From NCBI RefSeq assembly GCF_030124145.1, contig NZ_JASKMS010000011.1, positions 124,001-188,000 of the forward strand: a stretch of DNA of 64,000 nucleotides, written 5' to 3'. The translations under genes were made by a program, and so were the position numbers. Source of the stretch: Streptomyces sp. 378 (lineage in GTDB: Bacteria; Actinomycetota; Actinomycetes; Streptomycetales; Streptomycetaceae). Each line of letters starts with the position of its first letter. Within the stretch, counting starts at the first letter, position 1. Of this stretch, positions 7,830 to 18,486 are shown in pieces. Below the pieces are notes generated by a model that was not told the DNA's origin, did not search any database, and saw only the letters and a list, made by a program, of their open reading frames with translations.

Positions 7830-8675
7830 TCAGACCCCGCCCGAGAGCAGCCCCACCACCCTGCGGGCCGTTGCCGCGTCGCGGGCCGCGGTGAAGGGCA
7901 GGACATTGCCGCCCGTGATGCGGAACGGCTCACCCGCGCGGGTCAGGTGCACGCCACCGGCCTCCTCGACCAGCAGCAGACCGGCCGCGTGGTCCCAGGC
8001 GGCTTCCCAGGAGAACGCGACGGCGTCCAACTCGCCGCGTGCGACGGCGAGGTACTCCAGACCGGCCGAGCCGCACGGGCGCGGTTCCACACCGTCCGTG
8101 CGCAGGTGGAGCAGGGCGTGCTTCTCCTCCTCCGTCGTGTAGTCCGGGTGGGAGGTGGCCACGCGCAGGTCCCGGCCGGGCTCGGGCACACCGGCGAACA
8201 GCCGCTGCCCGTCGAGGTAGGCGCCCTTGCCCCGCTGGGCGGTGGCGAGCCGGTCACGGGCGGGCGCGTACGTCCAGGACGCGAGCAGGGTGCCGCCGAC
8301 GGCCAGCGCGACCAGGGTGCAGAACCCGGCCTCGCCACGCACGAACTGCCGGGTGCCGTCGACCGGGTCGACGATCCAGACCGGGACGTCGCCGCCTATC
8401 GCCTCGTACGACGCCGGATTGGCGTGGACCGCTTCCTCGCCGACCACGACCGAGCCGGGCAGCAGGGCGGCCAGCGCCTCGGTCAGAAACAGCTCGGCCT
8501 TGCGGTCGGCGTCGGTCACCAGGTCGTGCGGGCCGCTCTTCTGGTCCACCTCGTGCGCGGCGAGCCGGCGCCAGCGCGGCATGATCTCGCCGGCGGCCGC
8601 CTTGCGGACCGCCTCTTCGACGTCGGAGGCGTGCTCTGCGAGAAACTCTTCGATGGTTTCGTTCGTATCGATCAC
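7830..8675 (-). CDS. Inositol-monophosphatase-family phosphatase
   Basis: 281 residues with the Mg-dependent lithium-sensitive phosphatase motifs in order: GEEAVHANP near residue 78, DPVDGTRQFV near 102 and WDHAAGLLLVEEAGG near 230. The group includes inositol-1-phosphatase, histidinol-phosphatase and CysQ-type enzymes; I cannot choose between them. GTG at 8675 is the first usable start but GGAGGG touches it directly, which is too close for a normal Shine-Dalgarno site, so the true start may be further in or the message may be leaderless. It lies 85 nt downstream of the gamma-glutamyltransferase start, same strand. Confidence 0.9.
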   Translation of the reverse strand: MIDTNETIEEFLAEHASDVEEAVRKAAAGEIMPRWRRLAAHEVDQKSGPHDLVTDADRKAELFLTEALAALLPGSVVVGEEAVHANPASYEAIGGDVPVWIVDPVDGTRQFVRGEAGFCTLVALAVGGTLLASWTYAPARDRLATAQRGKGAYLDGQRLFAGVPEPGRDLRVATSHPDYTTEEEKHALLHLRTDGVEPRPCGSAGLEYLAVARGELDAVAFSWEAAWDHAAGLLLVEEAGGVHLTRAGEPFRITGGNVLPFTAARDAATARRVVGLLSGGV

Positions 8676-8760
8676 CCCTCCATGACAACACGTGTCACTG
8701 ACAAGACGCCTCCGCCGGGTGCACTGCGGGTCTCGTCGCGATGAACAGCGGCATACCGGA

Positions 8761-10587
8761 TCACCGGCCCACCGCGTACCCCTGCATGCCGCGCGGATTC
8801 GCCGCCGCCGACAACACGCCGGTCTCCGGATCCCGTGCGACCGCGCACAGCCGGCCCTCCGACCAGGGCCCGCCGACGGTCACGGCGTGGCCGCGGCGCC
8901 GCAGCTCCGCGACGACGGCCGGGTCGGTGCGGGACTCCACGGTCACACTGCCCGGGCGCATGCCGCGCGGGTAGAAGGAGCCGGGGAAGCTGTCGTTGTG
9001 CCAGTTCGGGGCGTCGATCGCGCCCTGCAGGTCGAGGCCGCCGCGCACGGGGGCGCGCAGGGCGACCGCGAGGAAGAAGTGCAGCTGCCACTGGTCCTGC
9101 TGGTCGCCGCCGGGCGTGCCGAACGCCATGACGGGCACGCCGTCGCGCAGGGCGAGGGAGGGCGTCAGGGTGGTGCGGGGGCGCCGGCCGGGGGTGAGGG
9201 AGTTGGGCAGTCCCTCCTCCAGCCACGTCATCTGGAGCCGGGTGCCGAGCGGGAAGCCGAGTTCGAGCACGACGGGGTTGGACTGGAGCCAGCCGCCGCT
9301 GGGCGTGGCCGAGACCATGTTGCCCCAGCGGTCGACGACGTCGAGGTGGCAGGTGTCGCCGCGGGTGGTCCCGTCGGTCAGGACCTCCGGTTCGCCCGGC
9401 ACGGGGGAGGCCGGGCTCTGGGCGACGGTCGGTTCGCCGACCCCCAGGGCGTCGTAGCCCTCCTGGGCGGCGGCCGCCACGCGCGCGTGCGCGCACAGCC
9501 GCGGTGTGCGTCCGCCGGGGCTGCCCGGCCGCAGGTCGTGCTCGGCCCGCTCGCCGACGAGGGCGCGGCGGGCCGTGTTGTACGCGTCGGACAGCAGGTC
9601 GTCGAGCGGCACGTCGGCGGCGTCCCCGTACCAGGCCTCCCGGTCGGCCATGGCGAGCTTGCAGTTCTCCACCAGGAGGTGGACGTAGTCGGCCGAGCCG
9701 TAGCGGGGCGGTTCGGGCGGGAGCAGGGCGAGTTGCTGGAGGAGGACCGGGCCCTGGCTCCAGGGGCCCGGCTTGCACAGGGTCCAGCCGTTCCAGTCGT
9801 ACGTCACCGGCGTCTCGTAGGTCGCGGACCAGGCGGCGAGATCGGCGGCCGTGAGGGTTCCGGTGTGGCGTTCTCCGCTGGTGTCCCTCGTGGGGCGCCC
9901 GGCCTGGCGGACGAGGGCGTCGGCGATGAACCCGGTGCGCCACACCTCCCGCGCGGCCTCGATCCGCGCCTCCCTGTCCCCCGCTCCGGCGGTCTCGGCG
10001 AGCAGGCGCTTCCAGGTGGCGGCGAGTGCGGGGTTTTTGAAGAGCTCGCCGGGACGGGGCGCCTTGCCGCCGGGCAGGTAGACCTCCGCGGACGAGGTCC
10101 ACTCCGTCTCGAACAGCTCGCGCACCGTCTCGACGGTCTCGCCGACGCGTTCCACGGGCGCGTGGCCGTGCCCGGCGTACCCGATGGCGTACTTCAGGAC
10201 GTCGTCGAGGGACTTGGTGCCGTGGTCGCGCAGCAGCAGCATCCAGGCGTCGAACGCGCCCGGTACGGCGGCGGCGAGCGGCCCGGTGCCGGGGACGAGG
10301 TCCAGACCGAGGTCACGGTAGTGGACGACGCTCGCCCCGGCCGGTGCGACGCCCTGCCCGCACAGCACCCGTACCTCGCCGCCGGCCGGGGCGAGCAGGA
10401 TCGGCACCTCCCCGGCCGGGCCGTTGAGGTGCGGCTCGACGACGTGCAGCACGAACGCACCCGCCACGGCCGCGTCGTAGGCGTTGCCGCCGTCCTCCAG
10501 CACGGCCATCGCCGACTGCGAGGCGAGCCAGTGCGTGGAGGACACCATGCCGAAGGTGCCCTGGAGGGTGGGGCGGGACGTGAACAT
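8761..10587 (-). CDS. ggt: Gamma-glutamyltransferase family enzyme, no signal peptide
   Basis: 608 residues, full length for the Ntn-type gamma-glutamyltransferases. The N-terminal half has the family pattern AMAVLEDGGNAYDAAVAGAF; the autocleavage and nucleophile position is Thr412 in GDTCHLDVVD, followed by GGWLQSN and the late TPGGDQQDQW block. There is no export signal, unlike the second copy at 26615-28420, so this one should be cytosolic. It could act as a hydrolase on glutathione-like or acyl-peptide substrates (the cephalosporin acylases share the fold). Monocistronic or read into the IMPase-like gene 85 nt downstream. Confidence 0.92.
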   Translation of the reverse strand: MFTSRPTLQGTFGMVSSTHWLASQSAMAVLEDGGNAYDAAVAGAFVLHVVEPHLNGPAGEVPILLAPAGGEVRVLCGQGVAPAGASVVHYRDLGLDLVPGTGPLAAAVPGAFDAWMLLLRDHGTKSLDDVLKYAIGYAGHGHAPVERVGETVETVRELFETEWTSSAEVYLPGGKAPRPGELFKNPALAATWKRLLAETAGAGDREARIEAAREVWRTGFIADALVRQAGRPTRDTSGERHTGTLTAADLAAWSATYETPVTYDWNGWTLCKPGPWSQGPVLLQQLALLPPEPPRYGSADYVHLLVENCKLAMADREAWYGDAADVPLDDLLSDAYNTARRALVGERAEHDLRPGSPGGRTPRLCAHARVAAAAQEGYDALGVGEPTVAQSPASPVPGEPEVLTDGTTRGDTCHLDVVDRWGNMVSATPSGGWLQSNPVVLELGFPLGTRLQMTWLEEGLPNSLTPGRRPRTTLTPSLALRDGVPVMAFGTPGGDQQDQWQLHFFLAVALRAPVRGGLDLQGAIDAPNWHNDSFPGSFYPRGMRPGSVTVESRTDPAVVAELRRRGHAVTVGGPWSEGRLCAVARDPETGVLSAAANPRGMQGYAVGR

Positions 10588-10931
10588 ACGGCCTTCTCAT
10601 CTCTCGTCGTCGCATGCGCTCAAGGGCACGCCACCCGTCCCCCTCCCCGTGTCGCGGCGCCGCCAAAACCTCGGAAGATCGCAGGTGGACGCAGGTGGAC
10701 GGGCACTTGTCGACAGCAACCACCGCAGCCCTCCAACTACACACGCACCTGCCGCAAAGCACTCACCGGTCGCTGAACCAGCCGAAATCCGGGCGGTGGA
10801 CAGCGGGACCCGGTCACCGCGCGGCCACGGAGCGAGTTCGCACTTCCGCACCACAGACACTCATGTGACACTGTCGTCCCGTCCGCCGTGCGGACCCGTT
10901 CCGCACCGTCGTCCCCCACGAGAAGGGCGCC
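10588..10931. promoter_or_regulatory. divergent intergenic region with inverted repeat
   Basis: 344 bp between divergent starts, no gene. The only clear structure is a perfect inverted repeat GTGCGGA-CCCGT-TCCGCAC at 10888-10906, 26 nt before the secreted-protein start: operator or leader hairpin. Confidence 0.4.
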
Positions 10932-11600
10932 GTGCGTTCTCTACCTCTGCCCTTGGCTCTGACCGCCCGTCTGTCCCCGGTGGTGGTGCTCGCCGCGGCG
11001 GGCTGGGCGCTGTCGTCCGGTCCGCTCGTCGCGCCACAGGCCGCCGCGCACAAGCCGGCCGAAGAGAAGACCGAGACCCGAGCCGCGTCCGCCCCGTCCA
11101 CGTCGACGGTGTCCAAGGCGTACTCGGCCGCGCCCGCCCCGTGCGACAGCGTCGCCGAGAAGACGATCGAGTCGCTGGTGCCGGGCGCCAAGGCGAGCGG
11201 CAAGGAGATACCGTCCACGGACACCAAGCTGCGCCGCACCTGCTCCTGGAACGCGCTCAAGGGCTACGACTACCGCTGGCTCGACGTGTCCTACGAGGTC
11301 ATGGAGTCGGACGAGGCGGCACAGAAGGCGTACCAGGAGCACACGGACAAGAAGAGCGGTGGCGGGGCCGTGCCCGGTCTGGGTGACAGCGCCTACTCCG
11401 TAGTGACCCTCACCACCGAGGACAAGCAGGAGACCCGCGAGGGCGTCGTGATCGCCCGCGCCTCCAACGCGCTGGTGACGATCACCTACAACGGCAGTGA
11501 CTTCGAGTCGAAGAAGGCGCCCGGTACGGACACGATCAACAAGGGTGCCATCAAGGCCGCGAAGGAAGCGGTGGCCGCGCTGGAGGCCGACGAGGGCTGA
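10932..11600 (+). CDS. Secreted DUF3558-like protein of unknown function
   Basis: 222 residues. A Sec-type signal peptide covers about residues 1-38 (basic start, hydrophobic core LSPVVVLAAAGWAL, then AAA before HKPAEEK). The mature part opens with a Ser/Thr/Ala-rich linker and then a folded domain with two cysteines (APCDSVAEK and RRTCSWNA) spaced about 36 residues apart, a pattern seen in DUF3558-like exported proteins. No lipobox Cys at the cleavage site. Start GTG has AGAAGGG about 6 nt upstream. Function unknown; the two Cys could form a disulfide outside the cell. Confidence 0.8.
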   Translation: MRSLPLPLALTARLSPVVVLAAAGWALSSGPLVAPQAAAHKPAEEKTETRAASAPSTSTVSKAYSAAPAPCDSVAEKTIESLVPGAKASGKEIPSTDTKLRRTCSWNALKGYDYRWLDVSYEVMESDEAAQKAYQEHTDKKSGGGAVPGLGDSAYSVVTLTTEDKQETREGVVIARASNALVTITYNGSDFESKKAPGTDTINKGAIKAAKEAVAALEADEG

Positions 11601-11626
11601 TCGCCGCCCTCCAGCACCGGTCCGGG

Positions 11627-13153
<1,527 letters not shown>

Positions 13154-13247
13154 GGGCCGGGCCAATCAGGGGAGACGGGACGGGAAAGGCCGTGCGGTGG
13201 CGCCGATGGGGGGGGTGCGCTCCGGGGGCGTCGGTGAGCGTCCTGGG

Positions 13248-13275
13248 CCCCCTTCCCGAGCCGCTGGGAAGGGGG
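13248..13275. terminator. strong hairpin between oxidoreductase and permease genes
   Basis: CCCCCTTCCC, 8-nt loop, GGGAAGGGGG: a perfect 10-bp stem. It lies after the F420-oxidoreductase stop and before the NCS1 permease start on the same strand, so it may end the catabolic transcript or reduce read-through into the transporter. Confidence 0.65.
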
Positions 13276-13305
13276 AGTTCACAGGGGGAGGTGCGGCGGT
13301 GGAGG

Positions 13306-14328
13306 TCAGCCGTTGACGGCCGGGATCACCCGGGCTCCGTAGGCCTCGATCACGGCCTCCTGCGCGTCGTGCATGTCGTAGACGGCGAACTGGTCCACGC
13401 CGAGCGCGCGCAGCGCCTCCAGTTTCTCGATGTGCTTCTCGACCGGGCCGATCAGGCAGAACCGCTCGACGATCTCGTCGGGCACGAACCGGGTGTCCGG
13501 GTTGCCGCTGCGCCCGTGGTGGGAGTAGTCGTAGCCCTCGCGGGCCTTGATGTACTCGGTGAGCTCGTCGGGCACCTGGGCGGAGTGCTCGCCGTACTTG
13601 GTGACGAGGTCGGCGACGTGGTTGCCGACCATGCCGCCGAACCAGCGGCACTGCTCGCGCGCGTGGGCGAGTGCCTCGGGCGAGTCGTCCTCGGTGACGT
13701 ACGCCGGGGCCGCCACGCAGATGGTCACCTCGGCGGGGTCCCGGCCGGCCGCGACGGCCGCGTCCTTCACGGCCTTGACCATGTACTCGGTGAGGTACAG
13801 GTCGGCCAGCTGGAGGATGAACCCGTCCGCCTCCTCACCGGCCATCTTCAGGGCCTTGGGGCCGTAGGCGGCCATCCAGACGGGCAGTTCGGCGTCCGGA
13901 TTGATCCACGGGAACCGGACGACGGTGCCGCCGCCGAGGTCGGCCTCCCGTCCGCCGGCGAGGTCCCGGATGACCTTCATGGCCTCGCTGATCCGGGCCA
14001 GGGTGTTGGGCTTGCGGCCGGCCACGCGCATCGCGGAGTCGCCGCGGCCGATGCCGCAGACCGTGCGGTTGCCGAACATGTCGTTGAGGGTGGCGAAGGT
14101 GGAGGCGGTGACCTCCCAGGTGCGGGTGCCCGGGTTGGTCACCATCGGCCCGACCTTCAGTTTCGTCGTGTTGGCCAGGATCTGGCTGTAGATCACGAAC
14201 GGTTCCTGCCACAGCACGGCGGAGTCGAAGGTCCAGCCGTACGTGAAGCCGTTGCGTTCCGCCCGCTTCATCAGGCTGATCACCCGGGAGGCCGGCGGGT
14301 CCGCCTGCAGGACGAGTCCGAAGTCCAT
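13306..14328 (-). CDS. F420-dependent luciferase-like (LLM) oxidoreductase
   Basis: 340 residues in the bacterial-luciferase TIM-barrel family, F420 branch: MDFGLVLQADPPAS at the start, GPMVTNPGTRTWE near residue 70, CGIGRGDSAMRVAGRKPN near 95, and AAYGPKALKMAGEEADG near 155. The enzyme would transfer hydride to or from deazaflavin F420. Start: ATG at 14328 is preferred because AGGAG lies 8 nt upstream and overlaps the stop of the dihydropyrimidinase gene, so the two are translationally linked; two GTG codons just before it are poorly spaced. The linkage suggests it acts on a pyrimidine or hydantoin; no canonical dihydropyrimidine dehydrogenase gene is present here. Confidence 0.92.
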   Translation of the reverse strand: MDFGLVLQADPPASRVISLMKRAERNGFTYGWTFDSAVLWQEPFVIYSQILANTTKLKVGPMVTNPGTRTWEVTASTFATLNDMFGNRTVCGIGRGDSAMRVAGRKPNTLARISEAMKVIRDLAGGREADLGGGTVVRFPWINPDAELPVWMAAYGPKALKMAGEEADGFILQLADLYLTEYMVKAVKDAAVAAGRDPAEVTICVAAPAYVTEDDSPEALAHAREQCRWFGGMVGNHVADLVTKYGEHSAQVPDELTEYIKAREGYDYSHHGRSGNPDTRFVPDEIVERFCLIGPVEKHIEKLEALRALGVDQFAVYDMHDAQEAVIEAYGARVIPAVNG

Positions 14329-14339
14329 CTGCACCACTC

Positions 14340-15743
14340 CTAGTTGAGGTACTGACAGGTGGATCGCGGGGTGAAGACGCCGTGCCCGGCATGGCCGGTG
14401 TACTCCCGCTCGGTGATGACGGGTTCGCCGCGCGAGAGGACCGTCTCGACCCGGCCGGTGGTGCGTTTGCCCTCGTACGCCGAGTAGTCGACGTTCATGT
14501 GGTGCGTCTCGGCCGACATGACCTGCTGGGCGTGCGGGTCGTAGACGACGACGTCGGCGTCGGCGCCCGGCGCGAGGGTGCCCTTCTTCGGGTACAGGCC
14601 GAACATCCGGGCCGGGGTGGCGCAGGCGATCTCGATCCAGCGGCGGCGCGAGATGTGCCCGTCGACGACGGCCTGGTGGAGGAGGTCCATACGGTTCTCC
14701 ACGCCGGGAAGGCCGTTGGGGATCTTGGAGAAGTCACCGCGGCCGAGTTCCTTCTGGCCGACGAAGCAGAACGGGCAGTGGTCGGTGGAGACCACCTGGA
14801 GGTCGTTCGTCCGCAGGCCCCGCCACAGGGCGGCCTGGTGTTCCTTCGGCCTCAGCGGCGTGCTGCACACGTACTTCGCGCCCTCGAAGTCGGGCTCGGC
14901 GAGGTTGTCGGTGGACAGGAACAGGTACTGCGGGCAGGTCTCGCCGAAGACGTTGAGCCCCTCGTCGCGGGCCCGGGCCAGTTCGGCGACCGCCTCCGTC
15001 GCCGAGACGTGCACGACGTACAGGGGCGCGCCGGCCACCTGGGCGAGCTTGATGGCGCGGTGGGTGGCCTCGGCCTCCAGCAGGGCCTTGCGGACCTCGC
15101 CGTGGTAGCGGGGGTCGGTCTCGCCCCGGGCCAGCGCCTGCTCGACCAGGACGTCGATCGCGATGCCGTTCTCGGCGTGCATCATGATCAGGCCGCCGTT
15201 GTCGGCGGAGCGCTGCATGGCGCGCAGGATCTGGCCGTCGTCGCTGTAGAAGACGCCCGGGTAGGCCATGAACTGCTTGAAGGAGGTGACGCCCTCCTCG
15301 ACCAGGTGGTCCATCTCCTTGAGCGTGTGCTCGTTGACGTCGGAGACGATCATGTGGAAGCCGTAGTCGATCGCGCAGTTGCCGTCGGCCTTGGCGTGCC
15401 AGGCGTCGAGGCCCTCGCGCAGGCTGTGGCCGACGCTCTGCACGGCGAAGTCGATGATGGTGGTCGTGCCGCCCCAGGCGGCGGCGCGGGTGCCGGTCTC
15501 GAAGGTGTCGGAGGCGAAGGTGCCGCCGAAGGGCAGCTCCATGTGGGTGTGGGCGTCGACGCCTCCGGGGATGACGTACTTTCCGGTGGCGTCGATCGTG
15601 CGGTCCGCGGTGAAGGTCTGCGCGGCGGGGGTGCCGGAGGCGGCGAGGGCGGCGATGCGGCCGTCCTCGATCAGGACGTCGGCGTGGATCTCGTCGGATG
15701 CGGTGATGACGAGGCCGCCGCGGATGACTGTACGGCTGCTCAT
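14340..15743 (-). CDS. hydA: Dihydropyrimidinase / D-hydantoinase
   Basis: 467 residues, normal for the cyclic-amidohydrolase family. Binuclear-metal ligands are visible in DAHTHMELPF near residue 60, the carboxylatable lysine in SFKQFMAYPG near 150, and the later histidines in MMHAENG, YVVHVSAT and the aspartate in STDHCPF. It opens the ring of 5,6-dihydrouracil/dihydrothymine or 5-substituted hydantoins to N-carbamoyl acids. The ATG at 15743 (MSSRTVIRGG) has GAGGAG about 10 nt upstream; the open frame continues further but that part is not hydantoinase-like. Followed by the F420 oxidoreductase gene, preceded by a nitrilase-family gene 121 nt away. Confidence 0.96.
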   Translation of the reverse strand: MSSRTVIRGGLVITASDEIHADVLIEDGRIAALAASGTPAAQTFTADRTIDATGKYVIPGGVDAHTHMELPFGGTFASDTFETGTRAAAWGGTTTIIDFAVQSVGHSLREGLDAWHAKADGNCAIDYGFHMIVSDVNEHTLKEMDHLVEEGVTSFKQFMAYPGVFYSDDGQILRAMQRSADNGGLIMMHAENGIAIDVLVEQALARGETDPRYHGEVRKALLEAEATHRAIKLAQVAGAPLYVVHVSATEAVAELARARDEGLNVFGETCPQYLFLSTDNLAEPDFEGAKYVCSTPLRPKEHQAALWRGLRTNDLQVVSTDHCPFCFVGQKELGRGDFSKIPNGLPGVENRMDLLHQAVVDGHISRRRWIEIACATPARMFGLYPKKGTLAPGADADVVVYDPHAQQVMSAETHHMNVDYSAYEGKRTTGRVETVLSRGEPVITEREYTGHAGHGVFTPRSTCQYLN

Positions 15744-15864
15744 GTCGTGGTCGCTCCTCGCGGTGGGTTGATGCGGGTGGTGGGTGGCTGGTCGCGCCCA
15801 CGCGGCGGTAGCCGCATGCCGAACGCGGTCCCGCGCCCCTGAGGGCACGTCCCCCGCGGACGTT

Positions 15865-16707
15865 TCACGGTGCTGTCAGCGGTCCGTAGGCCCCCGGTGC
15901 CCGGTCCCGGTAGAACTGCCAGCGGTCGCGGACCTCCCGGAGTCTGGCCATGTCCAGGTCCCGCACGATCAGTTCGGGCTCCTTGTCGCTCGCCACCTCG
16001 CCGACGAACCGGGCCTCCGGGTCCACGAAGTACGAGGTGCCGTAGAAGTCGTTGTCGCCGTACTCCTCGACCCCGACCCGGTTGATCGCGCCGACGAAGT
16101 ACTCGTTGGCGACCGCCGCCGCCGGCTGCTCCAGCTGCCAGAGGTAGCCGGACAGGCCGCGCGAGGTGGCCGAGGGGTTGAAGACGATCTCGGCGCCCGC
16201 CAGGCCGAGGGCGCGCCAGCCCTCGGGGAAGTGCCGGTCGTAGCAGATGTAGACGCCGACCTTGCCGACGGCCGTGTCGAAGACCGGCCAGCCGGAGTTG
16301 CCCGGACGGAAGTAGAACTTCTCCCAGAAGCCCCTGACCTGGGGGATGTGCGTCTTGCGGTACTTGCCGAGGTAGGAGCCGTCCGCGTCGATCACGGCGG
16401 CGGTGTTGTACAGGACGCCGGGCTGTTCCTCCTCGTACATCGGCAGCACCAGGACGATGCCGAGTTCCTTCGCGAGGGCCTGGAAGCGGCGGACGATCGG
16501 GCCCTCGGGGATCTGCTCGGCGTACTCGTAGAAGGCCGGGTCCTGGACCTGGCAGAAGTACGGTCCGTAGAACAGCTCCTGGAAGCAGAGGACTTGGGCG
16601 CCCTGCGCGGCGGCGTCGCGGGCCGCCTGCTCGTGGACCTGGATCATCGATTCCTTGTCGCCCGTCCAGGCTGTCTGGAAGACGGCGGCACGGATCACTG
16701 GGCTCAT
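15865..16707 (-). CDS. Nitrilase-superfamily amidohydrolase (N-carbamoyl-beta-alanine type), copy 1
   Basis: 280 residues with the Glu-Lys-Cys catalytic triad of carbon-nitrogen hydrolases: Glu in CFQELFYGPYFC (about residue 44), Lys in KYRKTHIPQ (about 118) and Cys in VYICYDRHFPEG (about 155). The GYLWQLEQPAAAVANEYFVG block is typical of N-carbamoyl-beta-alanine/N-carbamoylputrescine hydrolases. Next to dihydropyrimidinase, the expected reaction is N-carbamoyl-beta-alanine to beta-alanine, CO2 and NH3. ATG with GGAGG 5 nt upstream. A close paralogue of the same length lies at 19770-20612. Confidence 0.93.
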   Translation of the reverse strand: MSPVIRAAVFQTAWTGDKESMIQVHEQAARDAAAQGAQVLCFQELFYGPYFCQVQDPAFYEYAEQIPEGPIVRRFQALAKELGIVLVLPMYEEEQPGVLYNTAAVIDADGSYLGKYRKTHIPQVRGFWEKFYFRPGNSGWPVFDTAVGKVGVYICYDRHFPEGWRALGLAGAEIVFNPSATSRGLSGYLWQLEQPAAAVANEYFVGAINRVGVEEYGDNDFYGTSYFVDPEARFVGEVASDKEPELIVRDLDMARLREVRDRWQFYRDRAPGAYGPLTAP

Positions 16708-16862
16708 CGGGACCTCCGGTCGCTCGGTGTGCCGTGAGCCTAGGAAGTCGCGCGGGTGTCTTTGAGTTGCAGCGTGTCACGTCGAAGGGCGTGCGGCGTG
16801 CCACCGTGTCACTCTGTCGTGGGCCCATGTTTCACCGCCGTTTTCCCAGGTGGTCGCTTGTT

Positions 16863-18461
16863 TCACTGTTGTTGCGCGTCGTGCGCGAGGAGCGCGATGT
16901 GCACCGAGACGGCCTGCTCGAAGTCGTCGAGGTCCACCCCGAGGCGGACCTGTATGGCCTCCAGACGGCGGTAGAGGGCCGGCCGGGAGACGTGGTGGAG
17001 CTGGGCGGTGCGGGACTTGTTGCGGCCGGTGGCGAGGTAGGTGCGCAGGACCGACAGCAGGTCCTGCTCGGTCTCGCGCAGCAGCCCGTCCAGCTCCCGC
17101 TCCGCGAAGGACTGCACATGCGGGTCGTCGCGCAGCAACCGGATCAGGCCCCGCAGATGGACGTCCTTCAGGCGCACGACCGGGGGGAGGTCGAGGACGG
17201 CGGAGGAGTCGGCCACGGCGTCCGCGACGTGCTGCGCCTCGCGCAGTCCGGTGGGTACGTCGTCCCAGGCGGCCCGGGGTTCGGCCGTCGCCACGACGGT
17301 GCGGTCCGGGCCGGGCTCGGTGCGCAGCCGGGTCGCGAAGTGCGTGGCGAGGGCGCCCGCGTCCTGGTCCCGGGGAACGCTCAGCAGTACGGCGGTGGCG
17401 CCGTCGGCGAGTTCGGCGACCAGCCCGGGCAGGCCCAGCAGCCGCAGCAGCCGTTCGAGCCGGGCGGGGTCGGCGTCGCGGACGACCAGCGGTACGAAGG
17501 TGCGCCGGTTGACGGGCAGCCCGGCCGCGCGGGCCCGGGGCAGGAGTTGCCGCGCCGGTACGGCACCGCTGACCAGGTCGGTCAGCAGGCTCTGCGCGGA
17601 CTGCTCCTCCCAGGAGCAGGCGGCGCCCCCGGCGAGCATGCGGTGCAGGACGAGGGCCTCGGCGGCGCGGTCGGCGAGCAGCCGTCCGGTGGCGGTGTCG
17701 CCCCGGTAGCCGCACAGCACGATCCGGCCCCAGCGTTCCCCGCGCCCGCCCAGTTCGGCCCGGATCCAGCCGTCGCCCTCGGTGCCTCCCCCAGTGCCTG
17801 AACGGCCTGGGCGGTGCCCCCCTGCCTGCCGGGCGATGCGTTCCCAGTCGCGCAGCACGTCGTCCACCGCGGGCCGCTCCCCCGCCGTGCCGAGGACGCG
17901 GTGGGCGAGGTTGGTGACGACGACCGGGCAGGCGCTGTGCCGGGCGACCTCGTCGAGCAGGCGTTGCAGTGGGGCGCCCGCGGTGATGAGGGCGGTGAGT
18001 TCGGTGCGGACGGCCTCGGAGAGGCTGACGGCGGCGAACTTGCGCAGTACGAGCCTCGACTGGACCTCCTCGGTCAGTTCGGCGAAGGGGAAGGGCCGGT
18101 GCAGGACGACCATCGGCAGTCCGCACCGCTCGGCCGCCCGGCGCATCACGTCCGGCGCCGCGGGGAAGGCGCGGCCGAGTCCGAGGACGACGGCGGCGGC
18201 CTCCGCGCGGTGCAGGGACCGGACGTACTCGGCCTGCTTGTCCTCGTCGCCGGCGAGCAGGACGCCGGTGGTGAGGACCATCTCGCCGCCGCTGAGCATC
18301 ACACCGACGTCCGCGGCCTCGGCGACGTGCACCCAGCGCACCGGCCGGTCGAGATGGGTCGCGCCGGCCACCACCTCGGGCTCCCCGGCGAGCACCCGCT
18401 CCAGGGTGAGGATCTGCCGCACCGACAGGGCGGGTTCCAGGGAATCCAGGGTGGTGGTCAT
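16863..18461 (-). CDS. PucR-family transcriptional regulator
   Basis: 532 residues. The N-terminal PucR domain (SVRQILTLERVLAGEPEVV, then VRWVHVAEAADVG) is followed by a GGDEF-like middle region and a C-terminal helix-turn-helix of the HTH_30 type (YLATGRNKSRTAQLHHVSRP, then ALYRRLEAIQ). PucR proteins control purine, pyrimidine and other nitrogen-compound catabolism genes. The start follows the aminotransferase stop by 25 nt with AAGGGA upstream, so it is the third gene of the nitrilase-aminotransferase-regulator unit; nitrilase copy 1 begins 155 nt after its stop. It probably controls this cluster. Confidence 0.94.
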   Translation of the reverse strand: MTTTLDSLEPALSVRQILTLERVLAGEPEVVAGATHLDRPVRWVHVAEAADVGVMLSGGEMVLTTGVLLAGDEDKQAEYVRSLHRAEAAAVVLGLGRAFPAAPDVMRRAAERCGLPMVVLHRPFPFAELTEEVQSRLVLRKFAAVSLSEAVRTELTALITAGAPLQRLLDEVARHSACPVVVTNLAHRVLGTAGERPAVDDVLRDWERIARQAGGHRPGRSGTGGGTEGDGWIRAELGGRGERWGRIVLCGYRGDTATGRLLADRAAEALVLHRMLAGGAACSWEEQSAQSLLTDLVSGAVPARQLLPRARAAGLPVNRRTFVPLVVRDADPARLERLLRLLGLPGLVAELADGATAVLLSVPRDQDAGALATHFATRLRTEPGPDRTVVATAEPRAAWDDVPTGLREAQHVADAVADSSAVLDLPPVVRLKDVHLRGLIRLLRDDPHVQSFAERELDGLLRETEQDLLSVLRTYLATGRNKSRTAQLHHVSRPALYRRLEAIQVRLGVDLDDFEQAVSVHIALLAHDAQQQ

Positions 18462-18486
18462 GGGCGGTCCCTTGCTCGGCGCACTG

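Noticed and set aside
13207..13216. G9-10 homopolymer, possible phase-variable tract
   Set aside because: It lies in the intergenic region between two genes, outside any reading frame or clear promoter spacer.
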